Origin: Septoria linicola | Lineage: Eukaryota; Ascomycota; Dothideomycetes; Mycosphaerellales; Mycosphaerellaceae | DNA: 64,000 bases | Direction of reading: 5' to 3' | Assembly (NCBI GenBank): GCA_024114885.1 | Contig: CP099419.1 | Span: 992,001-1,056,000 of the forward strand | Shown: positions 22,925 through 32,454 of the stretch, piece by piece | Numbering within the stretch: position 1 is the stretch's first letter | Layout of the letters: each line of letters begins with the position of its first letter | Notes under the pieces: generated by a model | What the model was told of the DNA's origin: nothing | Database searches by the model: none | The model's input: only the letters and a program-made list of their open reading frames with translations | Program-made: the position numbers and the translations under genes

Positions 22925-23484
22925 CTTGTGTATTGCTCATTGGTGAGCGCGTTGTCGCGATTGAGAGGTCGAAAAGTTAAGGAAGTGCGGTATCGATCCG
23001 CTCCTGCCCGGTTTAACCTCATTCTGCCGGACTTTGTGACCGCGACGCAGCGACATCACTCCGCAGTGATGCTCGCATGGCAAGCCGAAAGCTCCCCGAA
23101 ATAGCCAGCCACAGGTCGCTGTTACACTGACGGTCTCCTGACGGCCTTGACCACCGAGGAGATGTTTGAATGCGTACAGGCTCATCCGCTTCCTCCCGAT
23201 AGCAAACTTGCAAGGCGCGCTGCGCTCGGTGAGACCTTCTTCAAGTGCAGCAACCAACAATGCTACGCTTCAGACGGCAGACCCACAGCGAGCTGCTGAC
23301 CTACAAACAATTTCTGAATTGCGACAGGATTCAGCAGAGGCACTTCTCCGCGGGTAAACGCTGGCAGAACTAGGTAGGAGATATGGCGTAGGACATGTCG
23401 AGAGTTGCTTTATATCTTGCAGCGACATGCGGGTAAGTATGGCTGTTAATGACACTCACTAACATAAGTACACCCTGACCAGCT
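22925..23484. promoter_or_regulatory. Divergent promoter of SKI6 and flavohemoglobin
   Basis: A 560-bp divergent spacer. On the plus strand a TATA-like TTTATATC lies at about 23409-23416. A possible 5' untranslated intron follows at 23433-23482 (GTAAGT, CTAAC branch, CCAG). An ATG at 23427, if transcribed, opens a very short frame that overlaps the true start after splicing. Confidence 0.4.
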
Positions 23485-24735
23485 ATGCCCTTGACAGAAG
23501 AGCAAGTTCAAATCGTGAAGGCTACAGTGCCTATCCTTAAGGATCGCGGAACTGATGTCACCAAGTTGTTCTACAAGACTGTGCTCGAAGAACATCCCGA
23601 GCTAAATAATGTTTTCAACCAGACAAACCAAGTCAATCACCACCAAGCCGGAGCACTTGCAGGAGCACTCTACGCGTATGCTGCGCACATCGACGATCTT
23701 GGAGCTCTCAGCCCAGCTGTTGAGAAGATCTCCCACAAGCACGCGTCCCTCTATATCCAGCCAGAGCACTACGGGATCGTTGGTGAAGGCGTACTTCGAG
23801 CTTTTGGACAAATTCTAGGATCAGCCTTCACTTCAGAAATTCATGACGCGTGGGCAGCGGCATATTGGCAACTGGCCAACATTATGATCAATCGCGAGAA
23901 GCAGCTCTACTCTGAGGCTGAAGGCTGGACTGACTGGAGAGAGTTCCGCATTGCGAACAAGGTCAAAGAGAGCGACGAGATCACTTCGTTCTACCTCGAG
24001 CCCCTTGATGGCGGAAAGCTTCCAGCCTACCTGCCTGGACAGTACATATCCCTGCTCACCGATGTGCCATCGTTTGGCTATCTGCAGTCTCGACAGTACT
24101 CGCTATCTGATGCACCGAGGTCTAGCTACTACCGCATCTCTGTCAAAAAGGAGCTGGGTCTCGATCCTCAAGATCCGCATGCGCACAAGCATCCAGGCTG
24201 GATATCGAACATCTTACACGATGAGAAGAAAGTTGGTGATGTAGTCAAGGTCTCTCACCCTGCTGGAGATTTCTTACATGACCCTGACAAGGACGTCGAT
24301 GGGCCGATAGTACTATTATCAGCTGGCGTTGGAATTACACCTATGATATCGATCTTGAACACGATCCTCCAGCGCAACTCAGCACAGCCTGTCAGCTTCA
24401 TTCACGGCGCACGCACGACCTCTACGCAGGCTTTTGGTCCATATATCAAGAAGCAGGCTCGTGCGTTCAAGAACATCAGGGCGACATTCTTTGTCAAGAA
24501 CCTAGGGCCCAACGATGTTGTGGACAGAGACTACGACCATGTGGGCAGGCTAACGTTGCCGAAGCTAGCACATACGCATAGCCACGATCTTTATCTAGAG
24601 GATGCAAAGACGAAGTACTTCGTCTGTGGACCAGAGAAATTCATGAGCGATATCAGACGTGGCCTGATTGACATTGGGGTGGACGAAAGTCGGATTAAGC
24701 TAGAGATATTCGGAACCGGAGATCTACCATCGTAG
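23485..24735 (+). CDS. Flavohemoglobin (nitric oxide dioxygenase)
   Basis: Intronless coding frame of 416 residues. Flavohemoglobins oxidise nitric oxide to nitrate with O2 and NAD(P)H, protecting cells from nitrosative stress. The globin domain (about 1-140) has the distal Tyr in KLFYKTV, the E-helix Gln in NQTNQVNHHQ, and the proximal His within ISHKHASLYIQPEHY. The reductase part follows: FAD-binding RQYSLSD, the NAD-binding LLSAGVGITPM, and the C-terminal FVCGPEKFM. There is no presequence, so the product is probably cytosolic. Homologues in ascomycetes are often induced by NO, but no operator can be identified here. The next gene downstream encodes another FAD/NADH reductase, Mcr1. Confidence 0.95.
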   Translation: MPLTEEQVQIVKATVPILKDRGTDVTKLFYKTVLEEHPELNNVFNQTNQVNHHQAGALAGALYAYAAHIDDLGALSPAVEKISHKHASLYIQPEHYGIVGEGVLRAFGQILGSAFTSEIHDAWAAAYWQLANIMINREKQLYSEAEGWTDWREFRIANKVKESDEITSFYLEPLDGGKLPAYLPGQYISLLTDVPSFGYLQSRQYSLSDAPRSSYYRISVKKELGLDPQDPHAHKHPGWISNILHDEKKVGDVVKVSHPAGDFLHDPDKDVDGPIVLLSAGVGITPMISILNTILQRNSAQPVSFIHGARTTSTQAFGPYIKKQARAFKNIRATFFVKNLGPNDVVDRDYDHVGRLTLPKLAHTHSHDLYLEDAKTKYFVCGPEKFMSDIRRGLIDIGVDESRIKLEIFGTGDLPS

Positions 24736-25506
24736 CGATTGTGCGGAAGAATGGAAAGAGTCGGCGCTATGGAGGTCATTACGGCTGGTGTCAAGGTTTG
24801 GGCAGGCATCGAGGCATTGCATTGTTTTTCAAGCGCGGAGAAGTGGGTGGGAGAGGATAAGGATAGCTCCAGAGCGCTCGTTAATGCCACACTTCGCTTT
24901 CGGATATCCCATAGCGATACACAGCGCACCGAGCCTAATGTCGGCATCCAAAGGAACAAGCTAATGGGCAAGTCGTAACACAAGTATCAAGTCACTATCA
25001 ATTGCGAATCCATGTTCGCAGTGCGAGACCCGACATCTAAGCTTCATCGAAACTGCAAAGGGAAAACGCTCGTATTTAGATACGAAGACAGCATATTCCT
25101 CAATCAGGACTCGATGTTAACCACAGGCCAGTCCTGAAGTCGCAATAATTGGTCATGCTTGAAGCATCGATGCGGTTCTGGACTAGCACTGCTTGCAGGA
25201 CTTGCATCGTTTGTGTGGACGACACCGACGTGGAGACTGATTGCAAGCCTCTTCGATGCGTGACGTTGACTCTTTGTGGACGCGCTGTCAAAGCTGGACT
25301 TTGCTTTCAGAGCAGTGATTGAGCATAAAAGTTGATTGAGATGTAGGAATGATTCGCAAATGGAACGGCTGGTCGGGTAGCAGGCCTGGCAATGATCAAC
25401 ATGACGTCAGCGACGAGGCTCAACACCGGCGGCGTTTCTGATGAAGCTGTCTTTGCGTTGCGAGGTCCATTGGTTGTGCTCTACAGAAATACCATCAACA
25501 CATACC
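24736..25506. other. Intergenic between flavohemoglobin and MCR1
   Basis: About 770 bp, holding the 3' end of the flavohemoglobin gene and the MCR1 promoter. No gene or repeat seen. Confidence 0.5.
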
Positions 25507-26631
25507 ATGTTTTCTACACGCCTTTTCCGCCCTGCGGCACAGCTGTCATCGGTGAGTGCTTACCGTCGCAACAAAAAGCTCCAATGCTGACACAGATTCT
25601 GCACCAGCACGTCCGACGATATGCCTCCGAAGCACCAAAGAGTGGCGGCAGTAATCCACTCCTTCTGGGTGCTGTTGGCGCGGCTGCGCTAGGTGGAGGA
25701 TACTATGCGTTCGCAGGAACAAAAGACCCAGTGCAAGTGGCGAAAGAGAACACCGCGGCCGCCTACGAGAACATGACACCAGCTCAAGGAGGACCACCGG
25801 ACAAGGTGTTTATTGGCGGAGGTATAAGGGCTCCGTGTGATCAATCAGCGCAGATGCTAATAAAGAGAAGATCAGGGCTTCATCAGCCTGAAGCTGGACA
25901 AGGTTGAGGAAGTCAACCACAACACGAAGAAGTTCATCTTCAGCTTCGAGGACCCAAAGGCTGTCAGCGGTCTGCCCGTGACCAGCGCTTTGATCACCAA
26001 GTACAAAGGGCCTGAAGACAAGAAACCAACTATCAGACCTTACACACCAGTCAGTGACGAAGACGACCAAGGCCACATGGACTTGTTGGTGAAGAAATAC
26101 CAAGGAGGTCCAATGTCAACCCACCTTCACAATATGGAGCCCGGTCAAACCCTCGAGATCAAGGGCCCAATTCCAAAGTATCCATGGGAGAAGAACAAGC
26201 ATGACCACGTTGCACTTATTGCTGGAGGAACTGGAGTCACACCCATGTACCAGCTAGCACGAGGCATCTTCAAGAACCCACAGGACAAGACCAAGGTGAC
26301 GCTCATCTTCGGCAACGTGACTGAGGAGGACATCCTGCTGAAGCGCGAGTTCGATGAGCTCGAGCAGCAGTTTCCACAACGATTCCGCGCATTCTACGTT
26401 CTGGACAACCCTCCTGAGGGGTGGAAGCAGGGCAAGGGCTTCATCAACAAAGACCTGCTGAAGACTGTTCTGCCTGGGCCTAGCGAGGAGAATGTTAAGG
26501 TGTTCATCTGTGGCCCTCCTGGTCTGTACAAGGCTATCTCTGGACCAAAGAAGAGTCCACAGGACCAGGGCGAGCTCGATGGCATTTTGAAGGAGCTTGG
26601 TTACACCAAGGAGCAGGTCTTCAAGTTCTAG
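25507..26631 (+). CDS. MCR1: Mitochondrial NADH-cytochrome b5 reductase
   Basis: Three exons, 25507-25551, 25608-25821 and 25871-26631, give 339 residues. The first exon encodes MFSTRLFRPAAQLSS, a mitochondrial presequence; after splicing it joins HVRRYASEAP. An acceptor at 25595 would add four residues but leaves too little room after the branch site. A hydrophobic, Gly/Ala-rich segment (LLLGAVGAAALGGGYYAF) anchors the protein. The catalytic domain shows RPYTPVSD for FAD, the KKYxGGxMS flavin-phosphate loop, GGTGVTPMYQ for NADH, and CGPPGLYKAISG. Known Mcr1 sits in outer membrane and intermembrane space, passes electrons from NADH to cytochrome b5 and supports ergosterol and ascorbyl-radical reduction. 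The second intron uses an uncommon GTATAA donor. Confidence 0.94.
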
Positions 26632-27325
26632 AGCATGTGATTCAACTTGTACATATAGATAGACTAATGAAAGATGTCTCTCCCAGCCGCGAGGCACATA
26701 TCAACTCGCTGTCTCCCAATCACAAGTCATAGTGGCGGCAGCTTTCTCGACAGCGATCATCATGCAGACTTGATCTTGTTAAGGAAGCGAACACTCTCGG
26801 ATCCGATGTCATTACTCAGCAAGGTCAAAGAACCTCGAGACGATGCCACAAGATAGAACTTTTTGGGCATGTTTTCGATGCGCACGACTGTCAGACAACT
26901 CACTTCCGACGTGCTGTAGCGAATCTATTTGGCGCTTCCCATCTTCCTGCTGGTCATCACCTACCTGAGCTGAAGGACAGTGCTCAAGAACTGTTCGAGG
27001 GAGTCGTCCAATCGCTGATTCTTAAAGCCGTGGAAATCCCGGAGACTTGCCGTTTCTCCAACTCGAACGTCATCAAAATTTCTCTCTAGCACTACCACGG
27101 CACGCCGACCCGAGCGCCATCCACTTCAGAGACGCCCTGCGCAGTCACTCAATGCAATCAGTGCAGGCTCGGTCTTCGGCTCTAATAGACACTCTGATGG
27201 TGAATCATGCGCTAAACAAAGGTACGTTCTTCGCTTTGCAAACAGAAAGCTCTTCTGTAAGTGGCGCGTCATCTTTCCTGTCTATACCCTCTTTCTCTGT
27301 TCTGTAGCAGTGTGTATACTACACT
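26632..27325. other. Intergenic with a start-less open frame
   Basis: Plus-strand frame from about 26734 to 27090 stays open for some 118 codons but has no ATG and no motif known to me. It might be the leader of the transporter gene or chance. The rest should contain the MCR1 terminator and the transporter promoter. Confidence 0.3.
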
Positions 27326-29230
27326 ATGCAGTCCATATTACAATTCAAGAGGTTCAGGAAGACGGTGGAGGCACAGTTGGAACGAGACCGTGCAAAGGCA
27401 GAGGCCTTTACACAGCACGGATCACGAAACGAGCCACAAGCACAATCGTCTGGGTCGACATCATCCCATGAAAGCAAACAGGACTACGAGAAGGATGTGG
27501 AGCGAGGAGACTTTGCTGTTGCCGGAGGAGTACTGGAGCCACATGGTAGACAGGATGCTCGACACGAACTGTCCGACCTAGGAGCGAGGGAGAAGCAGGA
27601 GGAAGAGCATGAAGAGCCAGCAGAATCGCCAGGCGTCGATGAGGAAGAGGAGGACGACGACGACGATGACTTTGAGCTTCGCGCGAACCGCACTCTCTCA
27701 AGAATCAGCACGCAACGAAGTGCAGGGCACGCTCTCGGAGCTGTTCTCACTGGTGTGGAGGTTCGGAGGAGAACAACAAAAGAAGGAGGCGATGGCAATG
27801 TGTTCGTAGTAGGATACGAAGGCCCCGACGATCCGAACGACCCTCACAACTGGCCTTTTTGGAAGAGAGTCCGATGCACGTTTCTCGTGGCAGCAATCGG
27901 TTGCGTGGTCGGTCTAGCCAGTGCAATTGATAGCAGTGCTCTGCCTCAAGCGGCCGAAGAGTTTGGCGTTTCTGAAGTGGTCGAGAGCATGGCTACAGGA
28001 CTATTCTTGATTGGCTTTGGACTCGGAGCACTGTTTGCTGGGCCAATTAGCGAGACTGTGGGCCGTAACCCTGTCTACATTGTCACCTTGGCTATCTATA
28101 TGATCTGGATCATGGCATCAGCACTGGCTCCAAATATTGGGGCACAGCTTGCATTCCGCTTTCTTGCCGGACTCTTTGGAAGCACGCCTCTGACTTGCGC
28201 GGGAGGCAGTATATCAGATCTCTGGAATCCGCTCGAGCGCGTCTTTTCATTCCCAGTGTTTGCGAATGCAGCCTTCACGGGACCATTGCTGGGGCCCATA
28301 ATCGGAGGCTATATCGCTCAGTCCTCCCAACTTTCTTGGCGTTGGACGGAGTGGATCACATTGATCATCTCAGGTCTCGTCCTCTGTCTAGTGATCGCTT
28401 TCCAACCCGAGACGTACCCGCAAACACTGCTTAAATGGAAAGCCCAGCACCTGCGACAGACCACGGGAGACAACAGGTATCGTGCTGCCATCGAAGTCCG
28501 TGATGATTCCCTCTATGTGAGGCTCAAGCGGGCTTTGTACAGACCTTTCTTACTCACGTTTCAAGAGCCGATCATCATTCTTCTGGCTCTATACCTTACC
28601 GTCATCTACATCATCCTCTTCACCTTCCTGGATGGATTCACATACATCTTTCAGGACACCTACGGTATATCGCAAGGCTTGACCGGAATCTGCTTTTTCG
28701 GCATCGTGATTGGGCTGTTTGGAGCCAGCGCGCTTGTGCCGCTGATTTACAAATGGGCCAAACGTGATCTGGCAAAGATTCAAGCGCAAGGTGGCACTCG
28801 TCTGCCGCCCGAGTTTCGCCTCTGGTATAGCATGCTTGGTGGCTCCCTAGCGATACCAATCTCCATCTTCTGGATGGCATGGACTTCTTCGCCAGACATA
28901 TCGATTTGGTCACCTCTCGCGGCATCCGTATTGTTCGGCTACGGCATACTATGCGTATTCATTACTTGCTATCAGTACATCATCGACTCGTACGAGACGT
29001 TTGCAGCAAGCGCTCTGGCATCGATTACACTGATTCGCTATGTTGCAGCTGGTGGCATGACAATTGTGGGAGTTCCATTCTACGCCAACCTTGGCGTGCA
29101 CTACACCTTGACAATACTTGCATGTCTTGCAGTGCCGCTTGTGCCAGTTCCATATATCTTCTACCGCTATGGACCATGGATCCGGAGCAAGAGCAAGTAT
29201 GCCATCTACGAAAGTGTTGGAGGATCTTGA
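27326..29230 (+). CDS. MFS drug:H+ antiporter-type transporter (DHA1-like)
   Basis: Intronless, 634 residues, about 12 hydrophobic segments between residues 185 and 625. The pre-TM1 motif DPNDPHNWPFWKR is typical of fungal DHA1 polyamine, fluconazole or secondary-metabolite exporters. Motif A after TM2 reads GPISETVGRNP, a normal G-x(3)-[DE]-x(2)-GR pattern. RFLAGLFGSTPLT and GPIIGGYIA (motif C region) fit the same family. The N-terminal 180 cytosolic residues are unusually long and acidic, with an almost uninterrupted run of about 11 Asp/Glu residues near position 113. It is presumably a plasma-membrane exporter. Substrate cannot be read from sequence, and no biosynthetic cluster surrounds it. 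Confidence 0.9.
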   Translation: MQSILQFKRFRKTVEAQLERDRAKAEAFTQHGSRNEPQAQSSGSTSSHESKQDYEKDVERGDFAVAGGVLEPHGRQDARHELSDLGAREKQEEEHEEPAESPGVDEEEEDDDDDDFELRANRTLSRISTQRSAGHALGAVLTGVEVRRRTTKEGGDGNVFVVGYEGPDDPNDPHNWPFWKRVRCTFLVAAIGCVVGLASAIDSSALPQAAEEFGVSEVVESMATGLFLIGFGLGALFAGPISETVGRNPVYIVTLAIYMIWIMASALAPNIGAQLAFRFLAGLFGSTPLTCAGGSISDLWNPLERVFSFPVFANAAFTGPLLGPIIGGYIAQSSQLSWRWTEWITLIISGLVLCLVIAFQPETYPQTLLKWKAQHLRQTTGDNRYRAAIEVRDDSLYVRLKRALYRPFLLTFQEPIIILLALYLTVIYIILFTFLDGFTYIFQDTYGISQGLTGICFFGIVIGLFGASALVPLIYKWAKRDLAKIQAQGGTRLPPEFRLWYSMLGGSLAIPISIFWMAWTSSPDISIWSPLAASVLFGYGILCVFITCYQYIIDSYETFAASALASITLIRYVAAGGMTIVGVPFYANLGVHYTLTILACLAVPLVPVPYIFYRYGPWIRSKSKYAIYESVGGS

Positions 29231-29559
29231 TTGTGCGGGAAGAGTCGAGCGCAACATGCTTGTTGATTGCTCGTTTAAGCGATGGCGTTGAGGTCTAGAC
29301 TGCATATATACCATTGAACAGAATGTTTTGCATAGCATAATGAATGAAATAGTGACTGATGCATGCGCATAAAGTAGCTGAAAGCAAGCACTCCACAACA
29401 GCTCCACGCAGAGGTAGGCCCGACTCCGGCAGAGTTCTGGACTGACGCCACTGCTTGGTCTGCTGGTAACGTCAGGTAGAAAAGCAGTGTCGATGTTCAT
29501 TCACCATCGCTCAGAAACACTGCCAAAAATCAAAGAACTGCCATAGAACCAAAGCAATC

Positions 29560-30085
29560 ATGGTCTATACTCTCGTCGTCGTGAGTATTATTGTCCCAGA
29601 GCAGGTCTTGGCGACATTTCCTGACAAAGTCTTAGCACATTCACGCCAAGGAAGGTGAAGAGAACATCAAGAAGCTCTCTGCAAAGCTGCAAGAAGCTAG
29701 CCAAGTATACTCAAAGGATAAGGAGACGCTGGGATGGTATGCAGAATGTCTGTGCACTTGCGCTGGAATCATCTGACAGCAAGAACAGGTTCGTCATGCA
29801 AGACCACAAAGATCCACGATCATTTACGATCGTAGAGCGTTATGCTCATGAGAGCTCTCAAAAGTACAGTTTCTCTCACATGAATTGACAGTCCGATGCT
29901 GACGAGATGATTGTAGGTACCATCTCGAGAATCCATACTGGCAGACATTCGACAAGTACGTCGTACCTTTGCTCGATCAGCCAATGGACCTTCGTCGATT
30001 CAACGAGCTCGACACTAGCAAGGAAGTAAAGGTCGAGGATGACGATAGCTTGTGGGCGAAGGTGAAGGAGCACCAGACGTACTAA
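29560..30085 (+). CDS. Small antibiotic-biosynthesis-monooxygenase (ABM) domain protein
   Basis: Four short exons, 29560-29580, 29636-29736, 29789-29863 and 29917-30085, with introns of 55, 52 and 53 bp, give 121 residues. All junctions keep the frame and have branch sites. The first exon codes only seven residues (MVYTLVV), which together with HIHAKEGEE forms the first beta strand of a dimeric alpha/beta barrel. FVMQDHKDPRSFTIVERYA and KYHLENPYWQTFDKYV match the ABM/stress-response barrel pattern seen in quinol or heme monooxygenases. No catalytic assignment is possible. No signal peptide. It follows the MFS gene by about 330 bp on the same strand, which may be coincidence. Confidence 0.75.
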
Positions 30086-30905
30086 TTAGTGCCGTTGACA
30101 CTTTAGATCGACTCCAGGCTCGACGATCTTAACCTACTAGTATCGCTGGCAGAAGTGAATATAAGACCTATTGCAAGGACCGTCTTTTACTTCAAGAAGC
30201 TGTCATTGGATTAGGACTTCGAGATGTCGAATTTACAGCCAACCAATGGGGAGCAAGTTCAAGCGACCGCCCCGACGACGAGCTGCTGTGATGATCTTGT
30301 CGCGGACACCAACCCCATCTCCTGCTCTCCACGACAGCCGAGCTACAGGGTTATACCGTATTCTATGCTATCCTTTTGTCAAGCAAATTGCTAGAGAGTC
30401 TCGCGGGGAGAATCCAATCCTGAATTAGCCACTCGACTTTTAGTCAATTAAGATGCCGCAGCCTGGTTGCTCTGGCGAGCCTGGCCACTAGTCACAGACG
30501 GAGATAGGTGGTCGAGAGAGTGCTCGAACGGGCGCAATGTCCTCCTATGGAAATGGCCAACACGAAAGATGCCAGTAGTACCTTATGCGCAACAGACTCT
30601 CACAATCGCTCCTCCACTCTGTTTATTTCTCGATCGTCTCCAGCATAGTGGCTATATCCGTAAGCCTGGTCGTCGACTGCTCGCAGAGACAACTCAATCC
30701 GAGACATCTTTCAAAGCAGCAAAAGGGTAGCTCGTAGGGAGTAGGTATCACTGCAGAAGTCTGAAGGATCTCCTTTCCCTCACCACCGCTCATCTTTCTC
30801 GGGACGACATCCTGCGAGATAGTGATGCTCAGATGGGCTCAGCCCACGACAGATTCGTAGAGACAGCTTGGTTCGGGTATCAACTCGAAAATGTACTGCG
30901 CGGTC
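30086..30905. other. Intergenic
   Basis: I see no supported gene. Short plus-strand frames lack motifs. Confidence 0.4.
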
Positions 30906-31277
30906 CTAGGTGAGGGGAACTCGCGAGCAAGATCCACAGAATTGGTTTGCGTAGAAGACACTCTTGAAACTTTTGCAAAGCTGGGCACTCTTTGCGTTGT
31001 CCTTGCTGCTTTTTAACCCAATGTGCTGCTGTGAGTCCTCGGCGTCGTCAGCCCCATCGGCTCCCTCGCTTTCGGCGTCATGGCCATCGTCTTTAGAGAA
31101 ATCGACCTGGTTATCATCCTCCCAGTCGCTGTCCTCCACGAGAAACTTTATGTCTTCCTCGGCGTAGGCCGCTCCGCCACCGCTCGTATCGCCAATCTTC
31201 TTGGCCTCGTTCTCTGCGCCGTTCTTCGCGATAGCATCTACGATGGTAACGAAGTCCCCCTTGTTTAGGGTATCCAT
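30906..31277 (-). CDS. Hypothetical acidic low-complexity protein
   Basis: Open frame of 123 codons with an ATG (MDTLNKGDFVTIVDAIAKNG). The middle is strongly acidic (DSDWEDDNQVDFSKDDGHDA onward), and the C-terminus is basic with a few cysteines. I recognise no domain. It lies just downstream of a lysine-rich frame on the same strand, and the two could be exons of one gene, but none of the GT-AG combinations I tried joins them cleanly. An inverted repeat (CGGCTATT/AATAGCCG) lies between them. It may be a decayed gene or chance. Low confidence. Confidence 0.25.
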   Translation of the reverse strand: MDTLNKGDFVTIVDAIAKNGAENEAKKIGDTSGGGAAYAEEDIKFLVEDSDWEDDNQVDFSKDDGHDAESEGADGADDAEDSQQHIGLKSSKDNAKSAQLCKSFKSVFYANQFCGSCSRVPLT

Positions 31278-31346
31278 ACTCGGCTATTTCTTAACGTAAT
31301 AGCCGACGGAATTGACGGCTGTAGGACTAGATGGGCCGATCACAGC

Positions 31347-31724
31347 TTAGTTACGGATTCTCGTGATCTTGGTTGGCTGACCTGGGCCGTTCTTCTTAGT
31401 CACTGTATTCGTTGGCGACTTCTTCTTCGTCGTTGGCGACTTTTTCTTGGCCTTCGTCGGGACATACGACTCCTCTGCTGCGACAGGCATGTCGATCGTA
31501 CGGCCTTTGCCTTTGCCTTTGCCGACGTAGGCACCATCGCCGCCGTTTGGCAAATTCTTGGTAGCGAGCTCCTCGAGGCCAGTAGCTGTGCCAAGGGGCT
31601 CCGGCATGTCGAGTCGAAGTCGGCCACCTGTTTGCCGAAGGCGCTCGCGATGGAGCGGCTGAAAGACTTCAGGGACGTTTCGTAGGTACGTTAAGCAGAC
31701 GGCGCTTGAGTCACGAGTGAGCAA
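31347..31724 (-). CDS. Hypothetical lysine-rich frame without a clear start
   Basis: Open for 125 codons but the first ATG is only at 31607 (MPEPLGTATGLEEL). The C-terminal half has a lysine/proline/threonine-rich tail with a doubled KKKSPT motif and a GKGKGKG run, like a nucleic-acid-binding tail. No domain is recognised. It could be an internal exon or a relic. Kept only because its composition looks biased in a protein-like way. Confidence 0.2.
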   Translation of the reverse strand: MLTRDSSAVCLTYLRNVPEVFQPLHRERLRQTGGRLRLDMPEPLGTATGLEELATKNLPNGGDGAYVGKGKGKGRTIDMPVAAEESYVPTKAKKKSPTTKKKSPTNTVTKKNGPGQPTKITRIRN

Positions 31725-32454
31725 CGCTTACACGATCTCAGACCTAGTCGCTCTGCTCCCCATCGTGTTTATGTTCCAGCAGTCTGGGTGCGTTCGGAAG
31801 CGTGGTGCTTACCTGTTTGCGGAGACAAAGCAGTCAGGCTAGCCGCGAGTGTGTGAGAAAATCGCCCAAATGAACACTGCTCACACCATTACGAGATTAG
31901 CCTCTCAAATGTGATCTCCTCAAGTCATGTTCGTCGGCGGGACTATCACGAGCGTAGCTGTCGATCGATTGCAGAGACAGAATATAGTCAACTTGTGACA
32001 CAGCTACTCGAGCAGAAGATCTCGACGCATTTGTCGGTTGAGTCGCTCAGGTCCTTTGTCCGTACTTGAGCATGGGGAGCTCCGCCTTTGTGGGCGTAGC
32101 ATCTCTTTGTTCGCGGAGAGAACTTGCTATTACGCTGTTATGGAGCTGCTCTGGTGAGAAGATTTTACTCGATCGTCAATTCAGCTACTCATCTGCCTGT
32201 GAGTTGATTCGAGCAGCCTGGTTGAGCCTTCGTGGCCCTGGTAGTTCGTAATTCATAGAGATTACGTAGCTTCTCAGGGAAGATATATCGAAGCGTGGTG
32301 AGGAGAGTGCTCAGCTGAAACAGTAATCTGATCAAGTGAGGACTGTCAGCACGAGTTTTGAGGTAACCACTCCATATCTGTAGACTCGAGGTTTGGAATA
32401 CAGTTGTATCTCTGGTAGCGCGGTCTTTGAGGGAAAGCCGCATGAAGTAGCTAC
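31725..32454. other. Intergenic
   Basis: No gene supported. The minus frame at 32189-32443 has no recognisable motif. Composition is normal. Confidence 0.4.

Noticed and set aside
27326..30085. Biosynthetic cluster around the MFS exporter and the ABM protein
   Set aside because: No core synthase, cyclase or pathway regulator lies nearby; neighbours are housekeeping genes.
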